A DNA stretch of 41,680 bases, taken from assembly GCF_012641185.1 (NCBI RefSeq), contig NZ_JAAXLK010000018.1:1-41680 (forward strand). Direction: 5' to 3'. The notes under the pieces were generated by a model. The model was given only the letters and a program-made list of their open reading frames with translations. It did no database searches and was not told where the DNA came from. The translations under genes were made by a program, and so were the position numbers. This document shows, one piece after another, positions 33,162-41,680 of this stretch (position 1 is the first letter of the stretch; each line of letters starts with the position of its first letter). This DNA is from Levilactobacillus tujiorum. Its GTDB lineage: Bacteria > Bacillota > Bacilli > Lactobacillales > Lactobacillaceae.

Positions 33162-35600
33162 TTGCGTAATCAACAATTTGCAATTCGACCCACACAACCG
33201 GCTACGGCCCTGCGTGAGCTGGAACGGATTCATTTTTTAACTGCCGCTAATCAAAAATTGACTAGTGTGAGTGCTCTGTTACGTGATTTCTATGACAAGA
33301 GTTGGCCTGAACACCTGACCGTTGAGGGTGTCGACCGCCAACTTGCCAACCTAATGGCAACACCGGATGTTGATGGGCTGGACTTCTTATCCCATCATGA
33401 AAATGTCCCCGTCACCGTCTTCTACAACCTCGCACTCCAGCGGTTGGGCTTTACCCCCGACCTCGACTTCAACTTGGCCGATCCACTCACGGCTATGGCT
33501 AAGATCCAGTTACCCGTAGCCGAGCACGCCACCGACGAGTTAACCCTCGTGGAATTAAAACAAGCCTGGTACTTACTGCTCACCACCCACACCAAGGACG
33601 GTCAAACCTTCTTGGATCACCTGACGACCCACGGTTACTTTGCGCCCCTGGTTCACGACCCCAGCGTTGAAAAACCATTGATCTTTAATGGCAAAGCCCA
33701 AGCCGTATTCGACACGACTCGTCTCATTCGTGAGGTGGTCTACGTGGAAAGTCCTCAGGATACCGATGGCGACGGTCACCGTGATTTACTCAAGGCAGAA
33801 GTCATTCGACCAGCCGAAACTGAAAATGGTCTCAAGGTTCCCGTACTGTACACAGCTAGCCCGTACAACCAAGGCACCAACGACGAAGCCGGCGATCAGA
33901 TGATGCATAACGTCAACGTTCCTTTAGAGCCTAAACAACCCAACGACCGGACTTTAGCCGACGTCACGGCTCAGCCACAATCAACGTCCGTTCCCGAACC
34001 ACGATCCGTGACGACCACGACTAAAACGGCCGAGGAAACCTTTGCTCGCGAACAGTCCTACACGCTTAACGACTACTTCTTAGCTCGCGGATTCGCCGTG
34101 GTCTACGCCGCTGGCATTGGGACGCTTGATTCTGACGGCGTGCGGACCACCGGCGATCCCGAGGAAACGACGTCAACCATTGCCATTATCGAGTGGTTAG
34201 CTGGTAACCGGACCGCCTTCACTAGTCCTGCTGCCACTCAGGCCATCCCCGCTTGGTGGAGCAATCACGCCGTGGCGATGACGGGCCGCTCCTACCTCGG
34301 AACTCTGGCTACGGCCGCTGCCACGACCGGTGTCGCGGGGCTCAAGACCGTCATTTCTGAAGCCGCCATTTCCAACTGGTATGACTACTACCGTGACGGT
34401 GGCCTCGTGGTCGCCCCCGGCGGCTTTCCTGGTGAAGACGCGGATGTCCTCGCCGAAGAAACCTTCAGTCGGCAACTCAAGGCCGGCGATTACCACCGGA
34501 TTCAGGCCAAATGGCAAGCGGATCTCGCCGCAATTACGCAAGGTCAGGACCGCGCTTCCGGCAACTACAATCGTTTCTGGGACGCCCGTAACTACCTGAA
34601 GAACGTCAAAAATATCAAAGCAGATCTGTTGCTGGTCCACGGCCTCAATGACTGGAACGTGAAGCCCCGTAACGTCAACAATCTCTGGAACGCAGTCCGT
34701 GACTTACCCGTGACGAAAAAGTTGATTCTGCATCAGGGCCAACACATCTACATCAACGCCTTCCGCTCGATTGACTACACGGATATCGTCAATCTCTGGC
34801 TGACCCACGAGTTGCTGGGCGTTGACAATCAGGCCGAAACTCTCCTCCCGAATGTGATTATTCAGGACAACATTCAACCTGAGACTTGGCATGCCACCGA
34901 TGATTGGGACGCACCTACCAATGCTAAACGCGTCTTCAATCTTCAACACGACGAGCTGGTCGATCAAGCGACCCACGAACCCCTGGAATTTGCCACGAGC
35001 TTCAACGATCAGCTTCCAGCCGCGCAGTACCAACGCTACACTAAAGATATTGCGGGCTGGGAAACCGACCTGCTAGGGCAAAAACACAACGACATGTTCG
35101 GCCATCGCCTCATCTTCAAATCCGCCGTCTTAAAAGACGATCTGATCTTAGACGGTAAGCCCGTTGTCAAACTTCAAGTTGCGGTTAACCAACCCATGGG
35201 GATGCTGAGCTTCCAAGTCGTCGACTACGGCCAAGCCCAACGGTTAGGCGTCAGTCCTACCCCGCTACGGATTAGTCTCGATGAAGGCTACCGTTGGCGT
35301 GAGGACAGTCTTCGCGAGTTTAAACTAGCCAAAGCGACTCCTTGGAAGATGATCACGAAGGGCCATCGCAATCTTCAAAACCGCACCAATGCTTATCAAG
35401 TGGACGAACTTAAGCCAAACCAGTTCTACGACCTCAGCGTCACGTTGCAGCCGACCCATTATCGGCTATTAGCAGGCCATCAGTTGGGGCTAGTCGTCTA
35501 TGCGACCGACTTCGGCATGACAGTTCGTGGGAATCAGGATCTCCAATATTCCGTTCAACTCGGCGCATCGACTCTTACGATTCCCTTCGTCGAAGCGTAA
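33162..35600 (+). CDS. pepX: X-prolyl dipeptidyl aminopeptidase
   Basis: About 813 residues, the normal PepX length. It removes X-Pro dipeptides from the N-terminus of peptides in the cytosol, downstream of Opp uptake. The N-terminal helical domain (about 1-145) mediates dimerisation. The S15 alpha/beta-hydrolase core has the nucleophile in [11 protein letters not shown], the acid in [13 protein letters not shown] and the histidine in [10 protein letters not shown]; a C-terminal beta-sandwich follows. TTG at 33162 is the likely start, 5-6 nt after AGGAAGGTG; the in-frame GTG at 33153 is part of that site. It is followed by pepI, giving a proline-peptide cluster. Its upstream region is taken by the repeat element. 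Confidence 0.97.
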   Translation: MRNQQFAIRPTQPATALRELERIHFLTAANQKLTSVSALLRDFYDKSWPEHLTVEGVDRQLANLMATPDVDGLDFLSHHENVPVTVFYNLALQRLGFTPDLDFNLADPLTAMAKIQLPVAEHATDELTLVELKQAWYLLLTTHTKDGQTFLDHLTTHGYFAPLVHDPSVEKPLIFNGKAQAVFDTTRLIREVVYVESPQDTDGDGHRDLLKAEVIRPAETENGLKVPVLYTASPYNQGTNDEAGDQMMHNVNVPLEPKQPNDRTLADVTAQPQSTSVPEPRSVTTTTKTAEETFAREQSYTLNDYFLARGFAVVYAAGIGTLDSDGVRTTGDPEETTSTIAIIEWLAGNRTAFTSPAATQAIPAWWSNHAVAMTGRSYLGTLATAAATTGVAGLKTVISEAAISNWYDYYRDGGLVVAPGGFPGEDADVLAEETFSRQLKAGDYHRIQAKWQADLAAITQGQDRASGNYNRFWDARNYLKNVKNIKADLLLVHGLNDWNVKPRNVNNLWNAVRDLPVTKKLILHQGQHIYINAFRSIDYTDIVNLWLTHELLGVDNQAETLLPNVIIQDNIQPETWHATDDWDAPTNAKRVFNLQHDELVDQATHEPLEFATSFNDQLPAAQYQRYTKDIAGWETDLLGQKHNDMFGHRLIFKSAVLKDDLILDGKPVVKLQVAVNQPMGMLSFQVVDYGQAQRLGVSPTPLRISLDEGYRWREDSLREFKLAKATPWKMITKGHRNLQNRTNAYQVDELKPNQFYDLSVTLQPTHYRLLAGHQLGLVVYATDFGMTVRGNQDLQYSVQLGASTLTIPFVEA

Positions 35601-35703
35601 CGCCTAACGTGGCGGCAGGACCTCCCTGATTAACTTTAGTTTCAGATTCCATGTGACAGTGATAAAATATTATATAATTCATTAGAAACGGGGGACTTTC
35701 ATT

Positions 35704-36615
35704 ATGAAACAAGGCACGACGATTATTACCTTAGACAACGGCTACCACCTCTGGACCAACACCCAAGGCACTGGCGACATTCATTTGCTCGCCCTACATG
35801 GTGGCCCTGGTGGTAACCATGAATACTGGGAAGATACGGCTAAGCAATTGGCTGCCCAAGGCCTGAACGTTCAGGTCCACATGTACGATCAACTCGGCTC
35901 CTGGTACTCTGACCAACCCGACTATAGCGATCCAGCAATTGCTAAGAAGTACCTGACCTACGATTACTTCTTGGATGAAGTTGAAGAAGTTCGCCAAAAA
36001 TTAGGCATCGACAAGTTCTACTTGATCGGCCAATCTTGGGGTGGCGCCTTGGTTCAAATGTACGCTGCTAAATATGGTCAACACTTAAAGGGTGCTATCA
36101 TTTCCTCAATGGTTGATAACATCGACGAATACGTTGAAAGTATCAACCATATCCGGGAAACGGTTCTGTCTGCCGACCAAGTTGCCTACATGAAGCAAAT
36201 CGAAGCCGATGGTAACTACGACGATCCGAAGTACCAAAGCTACGTGGACATCTTAAACGACGGCTACGTGGACCGGAAGAAGCCAGCCGCAATCTCTCAC
36301 CTGATCAGCACCATGGCGACCGACGTTTACGGCGCCTTCCAAGGTGACAATGAATTTGTCATCAAGGGCAAGCTGAAGGAATGGAACTTCCGCGATCACT
36401 TGAAGGACATCAAGGTCCCTACCTTACTGACCTTTGGGGAACACGAAACTATGCCTATCGCCACGGGTAAGAAGATGGCTGAACTCATCCCCCACTCTCG
36501 CTTCGTGACGACGCCCGAAGGTGGTCACCACCACATGATCGACAACGCGCCGGTCTACTACGACCACTTGGCAACGTTTATCCGCGATGTGGAAAACGAC
36601 AACTTTAATGCTTAG
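35704..36615 (+). CDS. pepI: Proline iminopeptidase
   Basis: 303 residues, the family length. It releases N-terminal proline from short peptides, complementing PepX. The alpha/beta-hydrolase oxyanion segment LALHGGPGGNHEYW lies at about 30-43, the nucleophile in LIGQSWGGALVQMYA and the catalytic histidine in EGGHHHM. ATG follows GGGGGA at 7-8 nt. A TATAAT-like sequence (TATATAAT, about 35672) suggests a promoter of its own. A terminator follows. Confidence 0.96.
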   Translation: MKQGTTIITLDNGYHLWTNTQGTGDIHLLALHGGPGGNHEYWEDTAKQLAAQGLNVQVHMYDQLGSWYSDQPDYSDPAIAKKYLTYDYFLDEVEEVRQKLGIDKFYLIGQSWGGALVQMYAAKYGQHLKGAIISSMVDNIDEYVESINHIRETVLSADQVAYMKQIEADGNYDDPKYQSYVDILNDGYVDRKKPAAISHLISTMATDVYGAFQGDNEFVIKGKLKEWNFRDHLKDIKVPTLLTFGEHETMPIATGKKMAELIPHSRFVTTPEGGHHHMIDNAPVYYDHLATFIRDVENDNFNA

Positions 36616-36624
36616 AATTTAATC

Positions 36625-36671
36625 AAAGCGTTCTGCGATTTCACTTTTGTGAGATTGCAGAACGCTTTTTT
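36625..36671 (+). terminator. pepI terminator
   Basis: AAAGCGTTCTGC pairs with GCAGAACGCTTTTTT, with a further TTTCAC/GTGAGA stem inside the loop. Confidence 0.92.
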
Positions 36672-36713
36672 GGGCCAGTATTAAATTCTTTTCGCTTCGT
36701 ATTTGTGACAATT

Positions 36714-36731
36714 GGTGATAAAATAGTCACC
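36714..36731 (+). promoter_or_regulatory. Promoter and likely operator of the antitoxin gene
   Basis: TGATAAAAT (36716-36724) is an extended -10 and is embedded in the inverted repeat GGTGA/TCACC (36714-36718, 36727-36731). An operator over the -10 fits autorepression by a RelB-type antitoxin. Confidence 0.55.
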
Positions 36732-36761
36732 AGTTAGCAAAGGACAGTTGGGAGGATACTT

Positions 36762-37037
36762 ATGAAAAATTCAGAAAAAACGCGACTAACCATTAGGATG
36801 GACCTTGACCGTAAAAAGAAAGCTGAACGCATCGCTGAAGGAATGGGCATCGATCTCACCGCCGCAGTTAACCTCTTTGTTTCCCAAATGATCAAGGAAA
36901 ATGGACTGCCATTCAAGCCCACCAATAATTCGTTAGCCATCGACTTAAAACAAGCGTTAAAGGACGTTCAAGATGGTAATACAACGGATTATTCGACCGA
37001 AGATTTCATGGAACATTTAAACACCTCCGAGGACTAA
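36762..37037 (+). CDS. RelB/DinJ-family antitoxin, orphan
   Basis: 91 residues. The N-terminus TRLTIRMDLDRKKKAERIAE then GMGIDLTAAVNLFVSQMIKE is the ribbon-helix-helix domain of RelB/DinJ antitoxins, which bind DNA as dimers. The C-terminal part (about 50-91) should wrap the YafQ/RelE-type toxin. Normally the toxin gene follows immediately, but here only a 25-codon remnant is present. The ribosome-binding site GGGAGG lies 6 nt before the ATG. Without its toxin it may still regulate or act as an anti-addiction module. Confidence 0.88.
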   Translation: MKNSEKTRLTIRMDLDRKKKAERIAEGMGIDLTAAVNLFVSQMIKENGLPFKPTNNSLAIDLKQALKDVQDGNTTDYSTEDFMEHLNTSED

Positions 37038-37041
37038 ACTA

Positions 37042-37116
37042 ATGATTAACCAGACCATTAGTGACACTGAAATCACACTATTACTCTTAGATACGGGGTC
37101 ACACGATATTCTTTAA
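37042..37116 (+). pseudogene. Remnant of a YafQ/RelE-type toxin (C-terminus only)
   Basis: Four bases after the antitoxin stop, a 24-codon frame reads INQTISDTEITLLLL then DTGSHDIL. YafQ toxins end with the pattern LxLLxTGSHSDLF, so this matches the last strand of the toxin. The catalytic core (about 70 residues) is missing. An in-frame ATG at 37042 makes it look like a mini gene, but the size speaks for an internal deletion. The match is by eye. Confidence 0.65.
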
Positions 37117-37191
37117 TGATTTAAACCACGTCTTTCACTATCCGATCATTTCGAAGACTACCAAAAATAGCCCCTTATTGTTCTACAATAC

Positions 37192-37226
37192 AAAAAACAG
37201 CCTCGCCCCAATCGGCGAGACTGTTT
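37192..37226 (-). terminator. Terminator of the L,D-transpeptidase gene
   Basis: On the minus strand AACAGTCTCGCC and GGCGAGGCTGTT pair around a 6-nt loop, followed by TTTTTG. Confidence 0.88.
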
Positions 37227-37248
37227 CGTTTGCTTAACAACCTAAACT

Positions 37249-37842
37249 CTAGTGAACGACAACCTTCATCCCATAAGGAACGTTGGTGTAGACCCACTTA
37301 GCGTCAGCCACCGATAACCGCACACAACCGTGCGACGCGGCATTTTTACCGAGCTCTTCGGCTTCGCTCTTGATGAACTTACCGTTCTGATCGGTGGGCA
37401 CACTGTGGAAGAGATAAATCCCGTGATCCTTCCAAGAAACCCAATATTTAGCCCCTTCACCAGACGACTGATTGTAGAAGAACTTTCCACGCTCAGCCTG
37501 AATGGCAAAAGTACCGTGTGGCGTTGCATTTTCCTTGCCCGTTCCCGTGGAACAGTACATGGTATAGAGGACTTTATCCCCATCTTTAATGTAGACCCGT
37601 TGCTTGCTGGTATTCACGTCCAGCCAAGCATTGGGGTGCGTCTTTAAGTTCGGATAGGCCTTGTCTTCGGAAGGCTTCCGCCAATTGATCTTCTTGACGG
37701 CTGCCTTCTTGGGCGTTGCCCTTTTAGTGGTCTGCGTTGTCGGCGTCTTAGCCGCTGACGAGTGCTGGATAACCCGGTTGATCCCCAGTCCCGCAACGAC
37801 CACTAGAATGACAATCACGACTAATTGTCTGAAACGTCTCAT
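37249..37842 (-). CDS. L,D-transpeptidase / YkuD-domain cell-wall enzyme
   Basis: 197 residues. An N-terminal membrane anchor (LVVIVILVVVAGLGINRVI, about 7-25) is followed by a short Lys/Thr/Pro-rich linker (about 30-55) and the YkuD domain. The domain starts at AWLDVNTSKQRVYI, contains NATPHGTFAIQ, and shows the catalytic HGCVR signature in ASHGCVRLS with Cys as nucleophile. It cross-links or modifies peptidoglycan on the outer face. AGGGACGG precedes the ATG. It is a single-gene unit. Confidence 0.93.
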   Translation of the reverse strand: MRRFRQLVVIVILVVVAGLGINRVIQHSSAAKTPTTQTTKRATPKKAAVKKINWRKPSEDKAYPNLKTHPNAWLDVNTSKQRVYIKDGDKVLYTMYCSTGTGKENATPHGTFAIQAERGKFFYNQSSGEGAKYWVSWKDHGIYLFHSVPTDQNGKFIKSEAEELGKNAASHGCVRLSVADAKWVYTNVPYGMKVVVH

Positions 37843-37944
37843 GCTTTTCCGTCCCTTTCTCCTGTGATTAACTCCAACGTTAACTGTAACGGATTTTCCC
37901 AGAAAAGGGAACGGTTTTTACCGAAACGTAACCTTCCCGCAACC

Positions 37945-39498
37945 TTAATTTTGGGTATTTTTCAAACTCAACTTTTCAACGTTAAGGATCTTGTCGACCA
38001 ATCCCGTGTAGAAACTAGCCTCATGGCTCACGATGATCGCATTCCCTGGGAAGTTCGCAATGGCTTCCTTCAGGGCTTGCTTCGTTTCATCGTCCAAATG
38101 ATTCGTCGGTTCGTCCATGATTAAGAAGTTAGCCGGTTCAAATTCCATCATAGCCAACTTAACCTTGGTCTGTTCGCCCCCGGAGAGCTCACCGATCGGT
38201 TTCATGGCATTGGCGGAATCTAACCCACACTTGGATAGCTTACCACGAATCGCCTTCTGCGGTAACTTTTCGTACTTCGCCTGGATAATCTGCAGTGGTG
38301 TCTGCCGATTGTTATCCCAAACTAAATCCTGACTGAAGTAGCTGATCCGTGCAGATGGGGAGAAGGACGCTTCCCCACCCTTGGCTTTAATGATCCCCAA
38401 GATGGACTTGATCAGCGTCGACTTTCCGACCCCGTTAAATCCCGTCAAGCCTACCTTTTGGTCGGTCGTCACGGAGAACGTCACCGGCTTCAACAGTGGC
38501 CGGTCATACCCCACGGATAATTCGTCCACCACCAGCGCATTCTGCGACCCCGTTTCCTGATAAGGAAAATCGAAGTGGGCTTGAATATTCGTCGAAGGCG
38601 GATCGACCCGATCCATCCGGTTAAGCATCTTTTCCCGTGACTTCGCCATCGTCGACTTAGAGCCCGCCTTGTTCTTGCGAATAAAGCGTTCCGCCTTTTC
38701 GATGACCACCTGTTGCTTGTCAAATTCACGCTGCTGGGCCTTTTCCTTTTCAGCCCGCTGACGCATGGCCTGCTTGAAGTTGCCCCGGTATTTCGTAATC
38801 TGACCAAACGCCACGTTGATGATACAGTTCGTCACGTCCTGCAGAAAGTCATAATCATGGGAGACGATCAGCGCTGCCCCCTCGAAACTATTCAAATAAT
38901 CTTCCAGCCACTCAATGTGCGCCGTATCCAAGTAGTTGGTCGGTTCATCCAACAGAATGACGTCTGGTGTTTCCAGCAACAGCTTTGCTAAAATAATCTT
39001 AGACCGTTGTCCCCCAGACATCTTGGCCACTTCATGGTCCCGGCCCATATCATCCAGGCCTAACCCCGAAATAACCCGTTCAATCTGCGTTTCCACGTCG
39101 TAAAAGTTGCGAGCATCCAATTCCTCTTGAATCCGACCAGCCCGTTCCAAGAGCTTGTCATCCATGCTCTCGGCGTATTCGGTATACATCGCGGTCATCC
39201 GATCGTTCATCTCGTACAAATCAGCGTAGGCGGTGTGCAGGAAATCAATCAGCGTCATCCCCGCTGGAATATCGGCGTATTGGTCCAAGTACCCCACGTG
39301 GGTCTTCTTCTGCCACTTCACTGATCCCGTCAGTGGTAGCTCCTGACCTGTAATAATTTTAATTAACGTTGACTTTCCAACCCCGTTTTGCCCAACGACA
39401 CCCATGTGTTCGCCTTTCTCTAGGGTAAAACTGGCATCTTCGTAAAGCTTCTTATCAGCAAAGCTCATACTCAGATCGTCAACTTCTAGTAATGGCAC
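37945..39498 (-). CDS. ABC-F family ATPase
   Basis: 517 residues with two ABC domains and no membrane segment, which defines ABC-F. The first domain has GQNGVGKSTLIKII, signature MSGGQRSKIILAKLL and LLDEPTNYLD; the second GFNGVGKSTLIKSI, LSGGEQTKVKLAM and MDEPTNHLDDE. Between them lies the charged P-site tRNA-interaction linker (about 235-300, rich in R, K, E). Members act on the ribosome in translation quality control or antibiotic resistance; this one resembles the EttA/YbiT-like group. Start is GTG, 6-7 nt after AGAAGGGAAGG. Confidence 0.92.
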   Translation of the reverse strand: MPLLEVDDLSMSFADKKLYEDASFTLEKGEHMGVVGQNGVGKSTLIKIITGQELPLTGSVKWQKKTHVGYLDQYADIPAGMTLIDFLHTAYADLYEMNDRMTAMYTEYAESMDDKLLERAGRIQEELDARNFYDVETQIERVISGLGLDDMGRDHEVAKMSGGQRSKIILAKLLLETPDVILLDEPTNYLDTAHIEWLEDYLNSFEGAALIVSHDYDFLQDVTNCIINVAFGQITKYRGNFKQAMRQRAEKEKAQQREFDKQQVVIEKAERFIRKNKAGSKSTMAKSREKMLNRMDRVDPPSTNIQAHFDFPYQETGSQNALVVDELSVGYDRPLLKPVTFSVTTDQKVGLTGFNGVGKSTLIKSILGIIKAKGGEASFSPSARISYFSQDLVWDNNRQTPLQIIQAKYEKLPQKAIRGKLSKCGLDSANAMKPIGELSGGEQTKVKLAMMEFEPANFLIMDEPTNHLDDETKQALKEAIANFPGNAIIVSHEASFYTGLVDKILNVEKLSLKNTQN

Positions 39499-39646
39499 GT
39501 AGATCCTTCCCTTCTGCTCTCATGCAAGAAAAAAGCCCCGACAACGTCAAGGCCTTCTCCCAAACGGTAATATATAAGTAGTAACTTACCACGAAACGCC
39601 CGGGTTCGTCAACTTCATGGTCTAGGGTCTTCTGTGAAAACTATGC

Positions 39647-39652
39647 TATAAT
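39647..39652 (+). promoter_or_regulatory. Extended -10 promoter of the VOC gene
   Basis: TGCTATAAT, a perfect extended -10, 34 bp before the ATG. Confidence 0.65.
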
Positions 39653-39685
39653 GGTGAAAATTTACTTCTAAGGACTGAAACTTTC

Positions 39686-40069
39686 ATGAATATTCGAAAC
39701 ATCGACCACATTACGCTGACCGTCAGTGACATTGAGCGTTCCGTACGTTGGTATCACGAGGTCTTTGACCTGCCCATCATCGAATTCGACGATGGCCGTC
39801 GCGGTGTTAAGCTGGGCAAACAAAAGATTAACTTCCAACAGAGTGCAGATCTCCACTTGCCGGTTGCCAAGCATCCCACGGTGGGTGGCGCCGACTTCGC
39901 CATCATCGCGACCGATCCGCTGGCTAACATTCTCTCCCACCTCACGAACTACGCGGTTGAGATCGTTGACGGGCCGTTTCCCAAGCAGGGAGCCCTTGGC
40001 CCGATGACCTCGGTCTACGTCCGCGATCCTGACGAAAACTTGATTGAAATCGGCAAATACGACAAGTAA
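39686..40069 (+). CDS. VOC/glyoxalase-superfamily protein
   Basis: 127 residues, one full VOC domain of two beta-alpha-beta-beta-beta units. NIDHITLTVSDIERSVRWYH starts unit 1 with the metal His, GGADFAIIATDPL begins unit 2, and the last strand SVYVRDPDENLIEIGKY holds the metal Glu. It resembles fosfomycin-thiol-transferase or glyoxalase-like enzymes, but the substrate is unknown. It stands between ABC-F (divergent) and the CPBP protease gene. Confidence 0.9.
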   Translation: MNIRNIDHITLTVSDIERSVRWYHEVFDLPIIEFDDGRRGVKLGKQKINFQQSADLHLPVAKHPTVGGADFAIIATDPLANILSHLTNYAVEIVDGPFPKQGALGPMTSVYVRDPDENLIEIGKYDK

Positions 40070-40187
40070 CGGTCACTCATGACTGGGCTTGTCCATCACC
40101 GCTGGTCATTTTAAGCAGACAGTGGGCAAGTCCCCCGTCTGCCGATTGACCGAACCACCTGACCTATCATATTGGAGGACTGCTTGA

Positions 40188-40880
40188 ATGAATTCGTTAA
40201 ACAAAGCCATTAATTGGTTGCTTGACTGGGTACTGCGGGACCTCAAGTGGCTCGGCTTTTTACTGTTATACCTGATTGATAGCCTCTTCCTGACGTTGGC
40301 CACGCAACAGGCGAGCCATGGCAGCGCCACGAACCGGACGATCGGCAGCATGCTGATTTATTCCGGGTTGCTACTGGCTTTTATCACCTGGCGCTATCAA
40401 AAACAGTTGCAGCAAAACAACCCCCGCCTCTTCGGCCGCACGCCCTTTACCGGCAAGACGGTCAGTCAGCTGATTGGCTTCTTCCTGTTGATGCTTGCCA
40501 TCCAGTACTCGTGGTCCATCCTGATTACAACCCACATTCTACCGAGTCCCGCCAATCAGACGGCAATCAACCAGCAGGTCATGCAACTGCCGTTTTGGAA
40601 CCTCGCCTACGCCGTCTTACTGGCCCCGGTCATTGAGGAACTGATCTTCCGGGGAATCTTTCTCAACTACTTCTTTAGCAAAAATACCAAGCTCATGAAT
40701 TTCCTAGGGATCTTCGTCTCGGGTCTCATCTTTGGCTTCATGCACGTCAGTAGCTTCACGCCCACGCTGATCATGTATTCAGCGCTGGGCTGGGTGCTCG
40801 GTTACAGTTATCTTCACTTCCGAGACATCCGCTACGATATGACACTACACTTTTTAAATAACGCGCTGTCGCTAATTTAG
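40188..40880 (+). CDS. CPBP-family intramembrane metalloprotease
   Basis: 230 residues with about six hydrophobic helices. The active-site motifs are EELIFRGIF (EExxxR, about residue 148), FGFMHVSSF (FxxxH) and LHFLNNALS (HxxxN), the CAAX/CPBP signature. In lactobacilli such proteins are linked to bacteriocin immunity or membrane-protein processing; no bacteriocin gene is near. GGAGGACTGC lies 6-7 nt before the ATG. A weak terminator follows. Confidence 0.93.
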   Translation: MNSLNKAINWLLDWVLRDLKWLGFLLLYLIDSLFLTLATQQASHGSATNRTIGSMLIYSGLLLAFITWRYQKQLQQNNPRLFGRTPFTGKTVSQLIGFFLLMLAIQYSWSILITTHILPSPANQTAINQQVMQLPFWNLAYAVLLAPVIEELIFRGIFLNYFFSKNTKLMNFLGIFVSGLIFGFMHVSSFTPTLIMYSALGWVLGYSYLHFRDIRYDMTLHFLNNALSLI

Positions 40881-40887
40881 CACACAG

Positions 40888-40921
40888 TAAAGGCCCGGAG
40901 CATGCGCCCCGAGCCTTTTTT
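40888..40921 (+). terminator. Terminator of the CPBP gene (imperfect)
   Basis: AAAGGCCCGGAG pairs imperfectly with CGCCCCGAGCCTTTTTT, ending in six T. Confidence 0.6.
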
Positions 40922-41261
40922 ATGTACGGCCGCTTTTCCACTGAATACCTAGTCATCGTGGCAGCGTCCTTGGCGATTTTCTGACTACGCGTTTGACCTA
41001 GTCAGCGCTTCACTCAACTTTAAATACGGATCCCATTATGGTAATGATAACAAGGTTACCCTAGAATCTAAACATAGTATAGCTTATCGGCCGATTATTG
41101 GGAAGCGAACTCCCACATATCAGGGAAGGTGCCGTGCGATCATTAAGACACGAAAAGGACCCCGCCTGAAATTACTGCAGAGTCCAGTGATTAACTTATG
41201 AAACAAATTTCTGCCGTCATACTGTTTACGTCTAGCTTTAGAGAATATTCAGGTTACGACA
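40922..41261. other. Gene-free stretch before the last repeat element
   Basis: I see no gene, terminator or clear repeat here. Short open frames are probably random. Confidence 0.4.
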
Positions 41262-41340
41262 CTGAAGGTTGAAACTTAAAAAAGGTTCTGTAAAGGTCGC
41301 AGCACTACGCTTGAATGATTGAAAGATAGACAAACAGATA

Positions 41341-41523
41341 ATCTCTACCGCCTTGCCGTTCGCCAAATTTGAGCTGGAGCGCTGTGGGGAGGACGGCCTA
41401 AGCCACAGGGTGGTCTTAGGCCTCGCTTTGAGCCGAAAAATCATGTCTCAAAGTCGCCATTTACCAAGAAAATCACTTGGTAAATCCCACGGCTGAGCTC
41501 AAATTTAGTTCACTCTCGGCTAC
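41341..41523 (-). ncRNA. Candidate structured RNA, Y arm of element copy 3
   Basis: Hairpin 3 is GGCCTAAG/CTTAGGCC (41395-41422), hairpin 2 CTTTGAG/CTCAAAG, hairpin 1 ATTTACCAAG/CTTGGTAAAT. The outer stem GCCAAATTTGAGCT (41362-41375) pairs with AGCTCAAATTTAG (41496-41508). Minus-strand loop of hairpin 3 is ACCACCCTGTGG. Confidence 0.58.
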
Positions 41524-41605
41524 ACAGATAGTGTCATCTATATTTGCTAAGTGCTGATGTACCAATTGATTAAACCAATTTACTAATCAAAGGCTAACAT
41601 AACCG

Positions 41606-41680
41606 GAGGAGGGCAGAGGTGGAGCCAGCTGTGTCGACGGTGTTAGCCGATTTCGGCTTACAGCGTGGGACGTGTTTGGA
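41606..41680 (+). ncRNA. Candidate structured RNA, X arm of element copy 3, partial
   Basis: GGGCAGAGGTGGAG, the GCTGTG inner strand and the AGCCGA/TCGGCT hairpin are present, then the window ends. As far as visible it is identical to the copy-1 X arm. Confidence 0.5.

Larger units (their letters stand above)
41262..41680. mobile_element. Composite MITE-like element, copy 3, inverted and cut by window edge
   Basis: Starts CTGAAGGTTGAAACTT, the right-hand terminal repeat of copies 1 and 2, and continues through the right flank, a Y arm in minus orientation (41341-41523), the spacer and the first part of an X arm in plus orientation (from 41606). It is the reverse of copy 1 and nearly identical to it. 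The preceding bases TTACGACA are the expected left target duplication. Confidence 0.85.

Noticed and set aside
34197-34640. 147-aa minus-strand frame inside pepX
   Set aside because: Antisense shadow of a GC-rich gene; no ribosome-binding site and no recognisable domain.

Overview
This window looks like a chromosomal segment of a Lactobacillaceae member with mid-range GC, perhaps Levilactobacillus or a relative. That placement rests on PepX and PepI peptidases, an Opp peptide importer with tandem OppA lipoproteins, lactobacillus-style long-leader secreted proteins and strong AGGAGG-type ribosome binding sites. I could not run any search, so the genus is a guess. No tRNA, rRNA or CRISPR array is visible.

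Positions 1-3830 are an AT-rich accessory region ending exactly at the 3' end of guaA, a known integration site for genomic islands and ICEs. It holds the start of an IS5-like transposase, a membrane protein cut short at the IS edge (possibly the N-terminus of a conjugation coupling protein), a DUF961-like protein, a secreted CAP-domain protein with a ~290-nt leader, an XRE regulator and two copies of TTTGGCAAAC near the junction that resemble integrase arm sites. From 3832 on the sequence is GC-richer core: guaA, a GNAT protein, coaA, a HelD-type helicase, a CPA2 antiporter and a GpmB-like phosphatase. Then come the opp operon (oppA2, oppA1, oppB, oppC, oppD, oppF on the minus strand), hflX, a polar amino-acid ABC importer, two envelope proteins, a Fur-family regulator, a guanylate-kinase-like protein overlapping a NUDIX hydrolase, an APC permease, pepX, pepI, an orphan RelB/DinJ antitoxin with a toxin stub, an L,D-transpeptidase, an ABC-F protein, a VOC protein and a CPBP protease. 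Peptide uptake (Opp), peptide cleavage (PepX, PepI) and amino-acid import (Gln-type ABC, APC) form a nitrogen-acquisition theme.

The most striking content is intergenic. A family of composite repeats occurs at about 7.15-7.73, 10.4-10.76, 13.53-13.96, 23.9-24.35, 32.58-33.09 and 41.26 kb to the window end. Two complete copies have terminal inverted repeats (CTAAAGGTTGAAA type) and 8-bp target duplications (ATTATCAG; TTTCATGA), so they are MITE-like elements. Inside, two arms of ~150-190 nt point away from each other. Each arm folds into a closing stem around a short inner stem and three hairpins. Between copies the stems change by compensatory substitutions while loops and junctions stay constant, which is the signature of a selected RNA (or single-stranded DNA) structure. 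G-U wobbles show which strand is structured, and a promoter-like sequence leads into one arm. I do not recognise this as a named RNA or element family; it is my main candidate for an undescribed system.

Many genes here appear to use TTG or GTG starts (guaA, helD, antiporter, hflX, pepX, ABC-F). I chose starts from ribosome-binding-site position where the sequence allowed.
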